Shown here piece by piece: positions 49,677 through 62,069 of a stretch of DNA of 62,353 nt. A model generated the notes under the pieces. That model was given only the letters and a program-made list of their open reading frames with translations, did not search any database and was not told the origin of the DNA. The stretch covers positions 1-62,353 of the forward strand of contig NZ_JABXKI010000050.1 of NCBI RefSeq assembly GCF_017115095.1. Direction: 5' to 3'. A program made the position numbers and the translations under genes. The DNA is from Nostoc sp. NMS4 (GTDB lineage: Bacteria; Cyanobacteriota; Cyanobacteriia; Cyanobacteriales; Nostocaceae). How positions within the stretch are numbered: the first letter of the stretch is position 1; the number at the start of each line of letters is the position of its first letter.

Positions 49677-50987
49677 TTAATGCTTAACCTTTGTTTCCTG
49701 CTCTAAAAACAGATTGCCAATATCAAATAAAAGTTGCATAGTCCCTCGATAGCCAACCTTGGTGAACTGACCATGATCTAAGCGGTCAAAAATGGGAATC
49801 CCTTGACGATAGAGAGGAATTTTTAAGCGTTGAGCGATCGCCACACCATGAGAGTTGGTAATTAGCAAATCAGATCCAACCGCCAATTGCTCAAAGTCTT
49901 CCAAATCGCCGATAGTGACACTAGGAATCGGAAGTTTTTCTAACAGAGGAAAGCGTGTTGTTGTCACTGCTGAGTGAATCTCAACTCCTAGCGATCGCAA
50001 AAAAGCAACTGTTGACCAAAGTAAATCTGGTTCCAACGCCAAAGAAACTCGCTTGCAACCAAAGTAAAAGTGATTTTCCAACATCACATGTTGTAACTGA
50101 CGGCGTTGACGGCGGTATTTCTCTGGTACGCTAACACCACTGATATCCGCCAAAGCTTGCAGGAATTTATCTACTGCTGCTAATCCGGTTAGTTCACCAA
50201 ATATCTCATAAGGTATATTGAATCTCTGCTCCAAAATTTGTGCTGCACCGCGCATACTATCACCTAGCGCCAAAGTGAATACAGAACTACCAATTGAGCG
50301 CAACTGTGCTGCATTTGTACCATTAGCTGTAATCGCACTAGAAGAATCTTCTATAGAGCCATCTAGTACGCCAGAAAGGTCTGGTACGACAATAGGTACA
50401 AGTCCAAAAGAGGTGACAATCTCTTTGATTTCCTGGACATCCCCTGGTGTGAAGGCAGAACTCGCCAAAATAGTGATTTGTGTGCGGTAAGCGTCTTGCT
50501 TGGAGCTTTTTTGAGGAATTTTCCTGACTATACTCTCAACTGCACCAGCAAAGCCATCCTGTAATGTACCTTTGAAATCTGGTGTAGAGACAAGCACAAT
50601 TGGTAAATAATCTAGTTCTGGGTGACGGTGGCGAATCTCCTTAACAAAGCGCCCCATATCATCACCTCTGGTTTCCACCAGTCCAGTGCTACAAAGACCG
50701 ATAATTTCTGGTTTGGATCTCTGCACCAAAGTCAAGATTGCTTGTTCAACTCTTTCCTCACCACCCAAAATGGTTGCAACTTCGGTCATCGCCGTACTGG
50801 AAAGGGGAATCGCCTGACGGAAATGTTGTACTAATACCGCCTTAGTCAAAGCAGTACAGCCTTGAGAACCGTGTAATAAAGGCATGATTCCCTTCAACCC
50901 CAAAAAGGCTAAAACTGCACCTACAGTTTGGCTTTGCTTCAAAGGATTAACTGCAACAGATGTACTCGTAACGCTAATAATCGCCAT
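49677..50987 (-). CDS. nifN: nitrogenase cofactor scaffold protein NifN-like
   Basis: NPLKQSQTVGAVLAFLGLKGIMPLLHGSQGCTALTKAVLVQHFR; start overlaps nifE stop (TAATG) after an AGGAGG site. Confidence 0.88.
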   Translation of the reverse strand: MAIISVTSTSVAVNPLKQSQTVGAVLAFLGLKGIMPLLHGSQGCTALTKAVLVQHFRQAIPLSSTAMTEVATILGGEERVEQAILTLVQRSKPEIIGLCSTGLVETRGDDMGRFVKEIRHRHPELDYLPIVLVSTPDFKGTLQDGFAGAVESIVRKIPQKSSKQDAYRTQITILASSAFTPGDVQEIKEIVTSFGLVPIVVPDLSGVLDGSIEDSSSAITANGTNAAQLRSIGSSVFTLALGDSMRGAAQILEQRFNIPYEIFGELTGLAAVDKFLQALADISGVSVPEKYRRQRRQLQHVMLENHFYFGCKRVSLALEPDLLWSTVAFLRSLGVEIHSAVTTTRFPLLEKLPIPSVTIGDLEDFEQLAVGSDLLITNSHGVAIAQRLKIPLYRQGIPIFDRLDHGQFTKVGYRGTMQLLFDIGNLFLEQETKVKH

Positions 50988-52420
50988 TAGATTTCCTCCT
51001 GTAAAGGGGATGAGGAAGTAATTTCTCCCTCATCTCCCCCTGCTCCCCCATCCTCTGACCACGGGGCTGGCTGGTATACTTGCTCCCATACAGGATTGTA
51101 AAAAGCGGCATACAATTCTCGTGCTACTTCTAAAATTCCTACATACCCTGCATAAGGATGGTTGCGTTCTTGATTAATATCTAGGAATGGAATTCTAGCT
51201 GTAAGAGAAGTGTCTTGATAGCGTTTATCAGCAATTAACATATCAGCTTGATTTTCGTTAATTATCTGTAAAATTTCTTCAGGACTATTTTGCTCTAGAA
51301 TTATGCCATCTTGACCTAGCAAAGTTTTGACTCTAATTTTATCCTCCTCAGTATTATTCTTAGTAAGAATAGCAATAACTTCCATGCCCAATTTCTTAGC
51401 AGCAAAGATAATCAACCAACTCTTGAAACTTCCAATAGAAAGGATAATACGCTTACCTTGCAATCGGGTAATATACAGAGCGAGTTTTTCATCTATTGCA
51501 GCAGTTTCTTCTACAATTAACGTTTCTGTCTGTTCCTGCAAATCAGAACCACCTAATTTTGCAGCAATATTCCTTAAACACTGATTGATTGATTCTATGC
51601 CATAAATAGACTCTTCAATATAGGGAATGCCATATTTTTTCTCCATCCCTTTTGCCATGTTAATTAGTGCTTTGGAAGAGAGCAACACGTTAAGTTTGGC
51701 GCGATGGGCATAGCAAACTTCTTTGTAGATAGCATCGCCTGTAATTTTTGCCAAAACTCTGATACCTAATTTCTCCAATAACGGTAGAACATTCCATATT
51801 GCACCTGCGATATTATGTTCACCAATTAAGTTGATGTCATCAGGTGTACTATTCTCTGGTTCAGCTGTTCCAATAACGTGTTCTAGCAACGCTTCACCAG
51901 CAACACGATTGCCCAAATTTTGATTCCCAATAAAGCCAGGGCAATGTACAGGGATAGTGGGTATTCCTGTTTTCTCGGTGGCATTTTTGCAAACTCCCTC
52001 GATGTCATCCCCAATCAGGGCGGTGATGCAAGTGGAGTAGACAAATACTGCCGCCGGTTTGTAGCGTCTTGCTAATTCTAAAATACCTTTGTACAGCTTT
52101 TTCGCTCCACCGAAAATGATATCGTTCTCATCGATATCGCTGGTAAAACGTATTTTGTACAGCATCGAACTAGAAGAAAGACTGCTGTAACTTCCCCAAA
52201 TACTGGCAGCACAGCCACTTGGCCCGTGGACTACATGAGCAGCATCGGTGATTGGTACTAGGGTAATCATTGCACTATCAAAAGCGCAACTCCCTTGAGT
52301 AGTTCCAGGTTGGGGTAATTGTGTAGAGGACTTTTTTTTATGCAATTTCTGTTGCTGAGGAGCATCTTTGGAATTTGACTCACTGAATGAATCGTTGATT
52401 TTTTCTGGGGTAGGATTCAT
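50987..52420 (-). CDS. nifE: nitrogenase cofactor scaffold protein NifE-like
   Basis: GSCAFDSAMITLVPITDAAHVVHGPSGCA, FGGAKKLYKGILELARRYKP, VPVHCPGFIGNQNLGNRVAGEALL-type region. Confidence 0.88.
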   Translation of the reverse strand: MNPTPEKINDSFSESNSKDAPQQQKLHKKKSSTQLPQPGTTQGSCAFDSAMITLVPITDAAHVVHGPSGCAASIWGSYSSLSSSSMLYKIRFTSDIDENDIIFGGAKKLYKGILELARRYKPAAVFVYSTCITALIGDDIEGVCKNATEKTGIPTIPVHCPGFIGNQNLGNRVAGEALLEHVIGTAEPENSTPDDINLIGEHNIAGAIWNVLPLLEKLGIRVLAKITGDAIYKEVCYAHRAKLNVLLSSKALINMAKGMEKKYGIPYIEESIYGIESINQCLRNIAAKLGGSDLQEQTETLIVEETAAIDEKLALYITRLQGKRIILSIGSFKSWLIIFAAKKLGMEVIAILTKNNTEEDKIRVKTLLGQDGIILEQNSPEEILQIINENQADMLIADKRYQDTSLTARIPFLDINQERNHPYAGYVGILEVARELYAAFYNPVWEQVYQPAPWSEDGGAGGDEGEITSSSPLQEEI

Positions 52421-52792
52421 TTGTTTGGTGACAATAGGTAGAAGTTATTAGGTGTTAACTGAATTCCAAAAAAATGAAGATGATTTTAATTTATTAACTA
52501 TGTATCTAAAGTATGGAATAAAAGGAGATGAGAAAGATAGTTTTTCATCCCCTAAAACATAAACATCAACTAGGTTAGAGAAGGAGAAAACACAAACACG
52601 AACTAGACTATTAAAGTATTAATTTTGCTGTGTACACCTTGGTAGATTGGTGTTAATACGGTGAATATCAAACACACAGAGTTAAGATTAGCTATTCCAT
52701 TACCTCCATTTTAAAAGATTGGTGAGAAAGTGGGCGAGAATAGCCCACCTAATATTTAGTGTGTATTTAGCACCGGAGTCTAAACAAGAACC

Positions 52793-53824
<1,032 letters not shown>

Positions 53825-54392
53825 TTACAGCAGTGGCCAGATGTAGAACGTCGTTGGAGGCGCTCGTTCTACAGCAAAAAGAGTCCGAACAAAGAACATA
53901 TTCAAGTTTTGGTCAGTTTTCGTTGACCATTAGTCATTACTCAAGGAATATTGCAAGTATTACCATCCGCTCACTTACAGCGAATTGCAATCAAACGTGC
54001 CACAACTAAAAGCAATACTGGGCTTTGTTTTAGGATTTATTTTTGTGGCGGGTTTGATCGAAAACTGCTGTAAATGATTTCTCTAGCGCTAGCAATACCA
54101 ATTGGAAAAAAGAAAGCGACAAATAGACCATTTGTAGAGACGCGATGAATCGCGTCTTTACTTTACCCAAGGATGTGTTGCAGTCATGAATTGAATTGGT
54201 ATAATACCAATTGGAAAAAAGAAAGCTACAGATTCCAAGCCGGAAACTCAAATTGAAATCCGAATTACGAATTGAGCATCATCAGTTGTTGTAATCCCTG
54301 AAGGTTGCTCACACCTAAAGAGTGGTTGCAGCAGCAATTTAAACTTACGCCAAGTTTCCCTTTAACCACACAACCAACCATTGCAATCCACT

Positions 54393-55526
54393 CTAAACAG
54401 TCGCTACAACTTCCCCAATTTTGCTGATATCGTAACCGCCGAGAATTTCAAATTGTGAGTGAACCATTCGATGTCCCAAAGTACTGAGCAACTGCTGTAC
54501 TGGTGCTTCTTCCAGATATTCTTTGAGAATCACCAAATCATATCGTGACTGATGTAAAGGGATAAATCCCAGCCCAAAGGCGGTAGCGACAGATGCCGTA
54601 CTCATCCCAGCATCGGCAATTCCTCCGACCACAGCTTGAGCAACATCTTGGTGAGTTTTGAGTATATTGTCAAAGCCCTGAACAGCATCGAACGGTATCT
54701 GCTCCTTTTGGAGTGTTTGTTCCAAAAGCATCCGACTACCAGAACCGATTTCGCGGTTAACAATAGTCGCTCCCCCAGCAACTAAGTCAGTAACTGTTCT
54801 AATTCCCATTGGGTTCCCTGACTTTAACAAAAGTCCCTCCTCCCAGACACCAAGGGTAATCAGAACTGCTTCCCTCCCAGCCAGAACATCTCGAACAAAG
54901 GGAGTATTATACTCACCAGTCTCAGGATCGTACAGATGCATCCCCGCGATGTGCGCCTCACCTCTGCATAGACTGTGCAATGCAGCCATGCTATTGGCGA
55001 AGTTATATTGAACTCGCAGTTGAGGATGCCAGCGTTCGGTGGCTCTTGCCCATAGTGAAATTACAGGGGCACAACCAGCAATCACAACGGTGTTGTGAAG
55101 TGTGTCGAGATTATCGTCTAGTAGCCTGACTCGAACTTTATTTGTACCTGTAAGGCTTGTGCTTTCACCATCAGCCGGAATCATATCTTGGCGAAAAGCA
55201 TCCTTACCAATCAAGGGATAAGCTATCCATTGTCCTCCGACACGAGCCATGCTAACTCGCAGTTGCTGACCATTAGGAACGGGTTTGGCAAGAACTGCTT
55301 CAATTTCAGGTAAATCCCGCTCTAACCAGAATAGATCCTCTACTTGACAGCCAAGCGCTTTGGCCAAGCGAAGTGTTATGGCTACTGAGGGAGCATATTG
55401 TCCCGACTCTACACCACTAATTGTCTGACGAGTCACATTAGCGATGTTAGCCAAATCTTGTTGGCTCATGCCTAAGCGAGTTCTAATTGACTTCAAGTTA
55501 TTACGGAGGTCACTATCCTGCTTCAT
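54393..55526 (-). CDS. XRE-type HTH regulator fused to a periplasmic-binding-protein-like (molybdate-type) domain
   Basis: RTRLGMSQQDLANIANVTRQTISGVESGQYAPSVAITLRLAKAL, then TVVIAGCAPVISLW...SRMLLEQTL...GGIADAGMSTASVATAFGLGFIPLHQSRYDLVI. Confidence 0.85.
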   Translation of the reverse strand: MKQDSDLRNNLKSIRTRLGMSQQDLANIANVTRQTISGVESGQYAPSVAITLRLAKALGCQVEDLFWLERDLPEIEAVLAKPVPNGQQLRVSMARVGGQWIAYPLIGKDAFRQDMIPADGESTSLTGTNKVRVRLLDDNLDTLHNTVVIAGCAPVISLWARATERWHPQLRVQYNFANSMAALHSLCRGEAHIAGMHLYDPETGEYNTPFVRDVLAGREAVLITLGVWEEGLLLKSGNPMGIRTVTDLVAGGATIVNREIGSGSRMLLEQTLQKEQIPFDAVQGFDNILKTHQDVAQAVVGGIADAGMSTASVATAFGLGFIPLHQSRYDLVILKEYLEEAPVQQLLSTLGHRMVHSQFEILGGYDISKIGEVVATV

Positions 55527-56054
55527 TGGCTTTATCTCTTAGTTTCAAAAAGCCGTAGCGGATTTAACTTGCATCTGCCAAGGCGAAAGTGTAGTCTTTG
55601 AGTTTATATCATTTCTCTTTGAAGACTTTTTGTACTTTCGCTGTCTCGATTCCCCATATAAAAAGACTATCACAGAAATTGCCAATTTGCTTGCGAAGCG
55701 CAAATTATTTTTGCGGATGGTTACTTTTTACTTGCTCCTTTGGCTCAAAAGCCCCAAATAGCAATAAACAGAGCATTTATCTAGCAATCAAACTTTACCA
55801 ATTAAGTTGGTAAATAGTATTATTTAATACAGTTTTAGAGATTAGTTTCAGCTTTGATGCTTGATAGGCGAGTAATACAAACGTAGAAAACATATCAACC
55901 AATTTCGATTTTTTGGGTAAATTTTGCCCTGACGAAAAATTACCTATTTGACTAAAGTGAATATGCACATAGCATCAGCAAAGAATTGCTGGTTTAAATT
56001 TTTGCACAATCAATTAGGTACTTACCAAAGTATGTAACAGATGGCAACAAAGTA

Positions 56055-56432
56055 ATGGAGAGAGTAATGATTACTGAAGAAGACTTAGCCCAACAATTTA
56101 ATGTAATTATTGAACACACTCATCCACGGGTATGGAAACTGTTAAGTCAGTGTTATGTGAAGATAATCAATCCTCATCCTCACTTAACAAGAGTGAATAG
56201 AAAAATATGCATCCGTCATGCAAAATACATTGGTATTTATTGCCCTGACAGACTAATTAGTGGTGTAGTAGAACAAAAAAACCTACTCAAAGAAGTAGCA
56301 GAATATTTGGGGCTAGTTGAAGTTGTTTGCATTAATGCCAATAACTTGATGCGCGATCCTCTCTCAAATCTCAAGCAAGCTTATCCACAGTTGTGGTTAG
56401 ACTTGTTATGGATTGTCACTCAAGAGCAATAA
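56055..56432 (+). CDS. hypothetical protein
   Basis: 125 aa ORF. Confidence 0.45.
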   Translation: MERVMITEEDLAQQFNVIIEHTHPRVWKLLSQCYVKIINPHPHLTRVNRKICIRHAKYIGIYCPDRLISGVVEQKNLLKEVAEYLGLVEVVCINANNLMRDPLSNLKQAYPQLWLDLLWIVTQEQ

Positions 56433-56444
56433 CCTAGTACCGCT

Positions 56445-56600
56445 TCGCGTAATTCGTAATTCGTAATGACGCGACGCTCGAAGACTCGCTACCGCTTCGC
56501 TATCGATGACTCGCTAACGCTATGCTAACGTAATTCGTAATGACGAGACGCTAAAAGCGAACGAATACTCGCTACCGCTACGCTAACGTAATTCGTAATT
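56445..56600. repeat. composite heptamer and gactcgctaccgct-type repeat cluster
   Basis: Same word set as 48076-48182. Confidence 0.85.
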
Positions 56601-56658
56601 AGCATTACGTAAGGGTTTTAGACATTTTGAATGGGTGGCTTATTTCCGCCGTGCTGTA

Positions 56659-56758
56659 CTAGTGGTCTGTCAAATCCATTTTGACGGTTGGAGAGACGCG
56701 ATAAATCGCCGTCTCTACAGAAAATTTATTCGTCAATTATTTCTTGAGAGACTACTAG
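56659..56758. mobile_element. 100-bp MITE-like element, family D copy 2
   Basis: ctagtggtctgtcaaatcc...cttgagagactactag, matches 29293-29392. Confidence 0.85.
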
Positions 56759-56852
56759 TAAACCTGATTTTTTTGCAATATTCAATCTGCAAAAAAACAA
56801 AAATACCAATCTTCACCGTAGCTTCGTTACTTTTGAAGCTTGCTAAAAACTT

Positions 56853-57227
56853 ATGAACCAACCATGCTTACATCCAGATGATTTGCCTTCACCTCAAACA
56901 ATCAAGCTGAGTGAAATACTATTTAGACAGCTTGAAGAAGCAACTAAAAAAAGCTTTTTCTTAGCGTGCGATCGCATGACGCGGATTTTGTTATCGAGTT
57001 GTCATTGGTATTTCCAAATCAATAGTGGCGTTTTGACGTTGATCTTGATTTGTAATAGTATGGAAAGTCATCGCAATATCATGAAAACTGTTCCCCAATT
57101 TGCCGATCGCTTAAAACAGTTTGCCAATAGAGCTAAAATTACTGTGAGTTCTCCAATTGACAAGGGTATACCGTGGGTACTCAGTATAGATAATGTCTTA
57201 CCTGAAGGGGACTTGCCGAGTACCTGA
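56853..57227 (+). CDS. hypothetical protein
   Basis: 124 aa ORF with plausible codon usage. Confidence 0.45.
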   Translation: MNQPCLHPDDLPSPQTIKLSEILFRQLEEATKKSFFLACDRMTRILLSSCHWYFQINSGVLTLILICNSMESHRNIMKTVPQFADRLKQFANRAKITVSSPIDKGIPWVLSIDNVLPEGDLPST

Positions 57228-57620
57228 TAGATAAACTAGAAAAATAGCGATCGCCCTTCCTCCTGAATATTGGCGATCGCGCCAAAACAAAGTCCTCCTG
57301 CCCCCTGCCCCCTGCTTTGGGAGATGTTGGGGAAATATTTGGGGTAAAACTAGGGTAATGTAAAAGGGTCAAGATGTTTACAAAGCAGCTGTGTTAAACA
57401 AAAATTATGTCGTCCGATCAAATTAGATTTTATCCCACGACGATAATGGTCTTCTAAATAGGCATTAACTTCTATAATTGCCATTTGATACACGGGTGTA
57501 AATCCGTTAGACAGATTTTGCCCTCCTTAATACCCTATATTGTCAAGTTAGGCGCTTATATCTTGCAGTATATAGATAACTTTTAGATAACTTTTACCCT
57601 CACGACTGGAGAGCAAAATC

Positions 57621-58262
57621 TTGGGCATAGAATTACGCAGTTTCGTATTTCTCGACAACCTGCAACCTCAACATGCAGCATATATGGGAACAGTAGCCCA
57701 AGGCTTCTTACCATTACCAGGAGATACATCACTGTGGATTGAAATCTCTCCTGGTATCGAAATTAATAAAATTACAGATATAGCCCTAAAATCTGCCTCT
57801 GTCCGTCCAGGGGTACAGGTAGTTGAACGACTATATGGACTACTAGAAGTTCATTCTAGCTCCCAAGGCGAAACGCGAGCTGCTGGTCAAGCTATTTTGG
57901 CAGCACTGGGAGTCAGAAGAGAAGAATGTCTGAAACCGCGGGTTATTTCTAGTCAGATTATCCGCAACATTGATGCTTATCAAACACAACTAATTAATCG
58001 CACGCGCCGGGGACAGCTACTACTAGCAGGTCAAACGTTATATGTATTAGAAGTTGAACCTGCTGCTTATGCCGCACTAGCGGCCAATGAAGCGGAGAAA
58101 GCAGCGAGGATTAACATTCTTGAAGTTCAAGCTGTCGGTAGCTTCGGGCGGCTTTACTTAGGTGGACAGGAACAGGATATTCTAGCAGGGGCACAGGGAG
58201 CGTTAACGGCCATTGAAAGTGTCGCTGGTCGGGTAAATTCTTTGGGTGGTCGTCAGGAGTAA
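57621..58262 (+). CDS. ccmP: tandem-BMC-domain carboxysome shell protein CcmP
   Basis: [49 protein letters not shown]...[13 protein letters not shown]. Confidence 0.92.
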   Translation: MGIELRSFVFLDNLQPQHAAYMGTVAQGFLPLPGDTSLWIEISPGIEINKITDIALKSASVRPGVQVVERLYGLLEVHSSSQGETRAAGQAILAALGVRREECLKPRVISSQIIRNIDAYQTQLINRTRRGQLLLAGQTLYVLEVEPAAYAALAANEAEKAARINILEVQAVGSFGRLYLGGQEQDILAGAQGALTAIESVAGRVNSLGGRQE

Positions 58263-58272
58263 AGGAGAGAAA

Positions 58273-59079
58273 ATGGCAAATCGAGAGCATCTAACTTTAC
58301 TCAAAGCAGGTGCAGTTAAATGGATTGAGTGGAGAAAGAAGAATCCCCAGATTGAACCAGACCTCAGCGCTGCGAATCTGCAAGGCGATAACCTCAGAGG
58401 TGCAAACCTCCAAGGGGTCAACTTGAGAAGAGTTGATTTGGGTAATGCTTTACTCGTGCGAGCAAACCTCAGTGGTGCTGACCTCAGTAGTGCCAACCTC
58501 TACAAAGCTTTTTTGAATGAAGCTAACTTGAGTGCGGCTAACTTCAGTGTTGCTAACTTGAGTGGCGCTATACTTACTCAGGCAGATTTGAGTCATGCCA
58601 ATTTGATTGGTGCTGACTTGAGTCAGGTGGATCTTAGAGGTGCTGCGATCGCATCTGCTAATCTAATTGGTACTGACTTAAGAGGCGCTAACTTGAGAGA
58701 TGCCGATTTAGGCGCAGCGAAGTTGATGCGGACTAACCTCTCTTTTGCCAACCTCATTGAAGCTAACTTAATTGCAGCTGACCTCAGCGAGGCGAGTTTA
58801 TACGAAGCAGATGTTTTAGGGGCTTATCTTTACAAAGCTGACCTATACAAAGCTAATCTAACCAAGGCTCACTTCAGTGGTGCATACCTATTGCGGGCTA
58901 ACCTAAGTGAAGCTGATTTGAGTCAAGCTGACTTAAGTTGGACTAACCTCAGAGACGCGAATTTGGCAGGGGCGAATCTCAGAGGAACTAACCTTAGAGG
59001 AGCCGACATTCGGGGAGCTAACCTCAGTGGCGTAAATTTTCAAGAAACAATTATGCCTAACGCTTCAAGATACGATTAG
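58273..59079 (+). CDS. pentapeptide-repeat protein
   Basis: Extensive A(D/N)LSxANL repeats; start MANREHLTLL. Confidence 0.92.
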   Translation: MANREHLTLLKAGAVKWIEWRKKNPQIEPDLSAANLQGDNLRGANLQGVNLRRVDLGNALLVRANLSGADLSSANLYKAFLNEANLSAANFSVANLSGAILTQADLSHANLIGADLSQVDLRGAAIASANLIGTDLRGANLRDADLGAAKLMRTNLSFANLIEANLIAADLSEASLYEADVLGAYLYKADLYKANLTKAHFSGAYLLRANLSEADLSQADLSWTNLRDANLAGANLRGTNLRGADIRGANLSGVNFQETIMPNASRYD

Positions 59080-59098
59080 CTTATAAGAAATAACCCTA

Positions 59099-59320
59099 TA
59101 TAGCAATCCTAAATCATTTGTGAAAAATTAGATCCCCGACTTCTTCGAGGATGCTGCTGGCTAATAGGGGGTAAGACCCCTCGATTGAACGATAAAACAA
59201 GGCTTTTGGAAGGCGATCGCATTATTAATATTGCGTCGTAAACCCTATAAAATCGTGGGTGTGAGGGGTGATACCCCTGAATCGCCAGCAGTGTCCGTAA
59301 AAGTTGTCGGGGATCTTGTT
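59099..59320. mobile_element. MITE-like palindromic element, family A copy 3, split by a nested insert at about 59152-59294
   Basis: tagcaatcctaaatcatttgtgaaaaattagatccccgacttcttcgagg | insert | gtaaaagttgtcggggatcttg. Confidence 0.7.
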
Positions 59321-59474
59321 TAAAACTACACTGAACCACATATAACTTTTCCTGATAGTTAGTATTATTAATAATTATTACGATTTTGTCATAATATATG
59401 AATATTTATAGCCCTCCTTGCAGATATCTATATTTGTTTAGCGGCGAATTCTATTCACCGGAATGATTAAACTT

Positions 59475-60122
59475 ATGAGTCAAATAGTCTGGATAGCAAG
59501 ACACGCTAACCGCCTCGATTTCGTAAACCCCGATTGGTTTCTCACCGCCGAACGACGCTACGATCCACCCTTATCTGATGATGGTATGCTTCAGGCGCAG
59601 CAGTTAGCTAGACGATTGAAAAAAGAAAAGATTGGACATATTTTCGCTTCTCCTTTCCTGCGAACCGTACAAACAGCAAACGCAGTTGCAGAAATGCTCA
59701 ACTTGCCGATTAAACTCGAAACAGGTTTGAGTGAATGGCTAAATCCAGTTTGGATGACAGAAGAACCTGAAAGACTCTCAACTCGAGCATTAGCAAAGTT
59801 ATTCCCCAGAATTGACACCAGCTATACCTCACGTATCGCCGCCAAATTTCCTGAAACCCACGAAAAAGTGCGAGAACGTTCTGGACAAACTGCTAGATGT
59901 TTAGCTACTGAGTTCTTCCCAGAGGATATCCTGCTAGTGGCGCATGGTGCATCTGTGTTGGGCGGAGCAATGGGGCTAGTAGGGGACATTGCCAAAACAG
60001 AAGTTAAAGCTTCTTTATGTTCTCTGGTGAAAGTGGTACGCCAAGACCCAGAATGGTTATTAGAACTAACGGGAGATACTTCCCATTTAACCCACATAGA
60101 AGAAGTTATTCGATTTGCCTAA
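59475..60122 (+). CDS. histidine phosphatase (phosphoglycerate mutase-like) family protein
   Basis: VWIARHANRLD, LSDDGMLQAQQLARRL, IFASPFLRTVQTANAVAE, LLVAHGASVLG. Confidence 0.88.
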   Translation: MSQIVWIARHANRLDFVNPDWFLTAERRYDPPLSDDGMLQAQQLARRLKKEKIGHIFASPFLRTVQTANAVAEMLNLPIKLETGLSEWLNPVWMTEEPERLSTRALAKLFPRIDTSYTSRIAAKFPETHEKVRERSGQTARCLATEFFPEDILLVAHGASVLGGAMGLVGDIAKTEVKASLCSLVKVVRQDPEWLLELTGDTSHLTHIEEVIRFA

Positions 60123-60206
60123 ACCTTTGATAGAGATTTGGGTTCATGGCATCTGGTACGTTGGGTATATCCTACAAAAAAAGTAATTAATTCACGTATA
60201 AATTCT

Positions 60207-61232
60207 ATGACTTTGTTACTAGCAGGAGACATCGGCGGGACGAAAACTATTCTGCGATTGTCTGAAACATCAGATTCAGAAGCTTTACATACTATTTATC
60301 AGGAAAATTACCACAGTGCTGATTTTCCCGATTTAGTACCTATAGTGCAGCAGTTTTTGCTCAAAGCCAATACACGAACACCAGAAAAGGCTTGTTTTGC
60401 GATCGCAGGCCCTCTTGTCAACAATACTGCAAAACTGACTAATTTAGCCTGGTTTTTGGATACCGAACGTCTACAACAAGAATTGGGTATCCCGCAAATT
60501 TCTATGATTAACGACTTCGCCGCCGTTGGCTACGGCATTTCAGGTTTACAAAAACAAGACTTGTACACCTTACAAATTGGCAATTTTCAACCCGAAGCCC
60601 CGATTGGAATTATTGGTGCTGGTACTGGCTTAGGACAAGGATTTTTAATAAAAAAGGGAGATTACTATCAAGTCTTTCCTTCTGAAGGTGGACACGCGGA
60701 TTTTGCCCCTCGGAATGAAATCGAGTTTCAACTGTTGAAATACTTGTTGGGTAGACATGATATCCAGCGCATTTCTGTAGAACGGGTGGTTTCTGGAATG
60801 GGAATTGTCGCAATTTATCAGTTTTTGCGCGATCGCCAATTTGCCACCGAATCACCAGATATTGCCCAAGCCGTGAGAACTTGGGAACGAGAAGTGGGAC
60901 AGGAAGAGAAAAGTGTTGATGCTGGTGCTGTCATTGGTACAGCCGCATTGCAAGGTAGCGATCGCCTCTCGGAACGAACTTTGCAATTATTTATAGAGGC
61001 TTACGGTGCAGAAGCCGGCAATCTCGCCCTGAAACTTCTACCTTACGGCGGTTTATACATCGCTGGGGGAATTGCACCCAGAATCTTGCCTTTAATCCAA
61101 AATAGCGATTTCTTATTAAATTTCACCCAAAAAGGTAGGATGCGCCGTCTCTTGGAAGAAATTCCTGTGTATATTATCCTCAACTCGCAAGTTGGCCTAA
61201 TAGGTGCTGCTTTATGTGCTGCTAGGTTATAA
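60207..61232 (+). CDS. glk: glucokinase
   Basis: LLLAGDIGGTKTILRL, MINDFAAVGYGI, GAGTGLGQGFL, PSEGGHADFAPRNEIEFQLLKYL. Confidence 0.93.
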   Translation: MTLLLAGDIGGTKTILRLSETSDSEALHTIYQENYHSADFPDLVPIVQQFLLKANTRTPEKACFAIAGPLVNNTAKLTNLAWFLDTERLQQELGIPQISMINDFAAVGYGISGLQKQDLYTLQIGNFQPEAPIGIIGAGTGLGQGFLIKKGDYYQVFPSEGGHADFAPRNEIEFQLLKYLLGRHDIQRISVERVVSGMGIVAIYQFLRDRQFATESPDIAQAVRTWEREVGQEEKSVDAGAVIGTAALQGSDRLSERTLQLFIEAYGAEAGNLALKLLPYGGLYIAGGIAPRILPLIQNSDFLLNFTQKGRMRRLLEEIPVYIILNSQVGLIGAALCAARL

Positions 61233-61277
61233 CAGCTGGCATCATCAGTGAGATCGGCATCTCAAAAGGTAAAACTT

Positions 61278-61880
61278 ATGACAGTTAAAAGTCTGTTGCC
61301 ACTAATCGCCGCCACCATTCTCTGTGGTGGCTCTATTCTTGTGGAAGCGCGTCAACCCAAACCTCCAAAGGCTGTTGTTAAACCAACGGTTTCTCAACCC
61401 GCGCCGCCACAATGGAAATTATACACTGCTCCCGATGGGCGTTTTACAATTTTGATGCCGGGAAGCCCCAACAGAAATACCGAATACCAAAAAACTTATA
61501 TGGGGGAAATTACCTTAGAAATATTTGTTGCTCAACCACCAAAACAGCAAGTAGCATACATAGTTGCTTACAATGATTTTCCTTATAGTTATGGTCAAAT
61601 GGCCGATCCCCAAGCTGTGCTTAATAATGCGCGAGATATGGCTTTAAAGACTACGAAAAGTAATTTAATTAGTCAACGAAACATTCGTAGTTCTAATAAT
61701 CATCCCGGCAAAGAAATTGAGTATATCAATTCTGGAGGGAAAATTACTATAAGTAGAATGTATGTTGCTGAAGGAAGGCTATATCAAGTAATGGCAATAA
61801 CTACAAAAAAACAGCAGAAGACGCTAGCTAAAACTATTACTGGTTATTTAAATTCTTTCCATGTAGTTTTGAAAAAGTGA
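61278..61880 (+). CDS. hypothetical secreted protein
   Basis: Signal-like N-terminus SLLPLIAATILCGGSILVEA; WKLYTAPDGRFTILMPGSPNRNTEYQ. Confidence 0.6.
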   Translation: MTVKSLLPLIAATILCGGSILVEARQPKPPKAVVKPTVSQPAPPQWKLYTAPDGRFTILMPGSPNRNTEYQKTYMGEITLEIFVAQPPKQQVAYIVAYNDFPYSYGQMADPQAVLNNARDMALKTTKSNLISQRNIRSSNNHPGKEIEYINSGGKITISRMYVAEGRLYQVMAITTKKQQKTLAKTITGYLNSFHVVLKK

Positions 61881-61905
61881 AATAATTAAAACCTTTACTA
61901 GATTA

Positions 61906-61941
61906 GCCTTGTAATCAATTACAGGGCTTAAGGTTTTTTGA
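61906..61941 (+). terminator. intrinsic terminator
   Basis: agccttgtaat-ca-attacagggct, followed by taaggttttttg. Confidence 0.75.
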
Positions 61942-62069
61942 TGAAAATTCTAGATCGCTAAAGATGCGATAAATCATCATAAAGACGCGATAAATCGCCG
62001 TCTCTACAAAAGATTAATTATTGTAGAGACGGCGATTCATCGCGTCTCTTGCCTTAACCGAATAGTATT

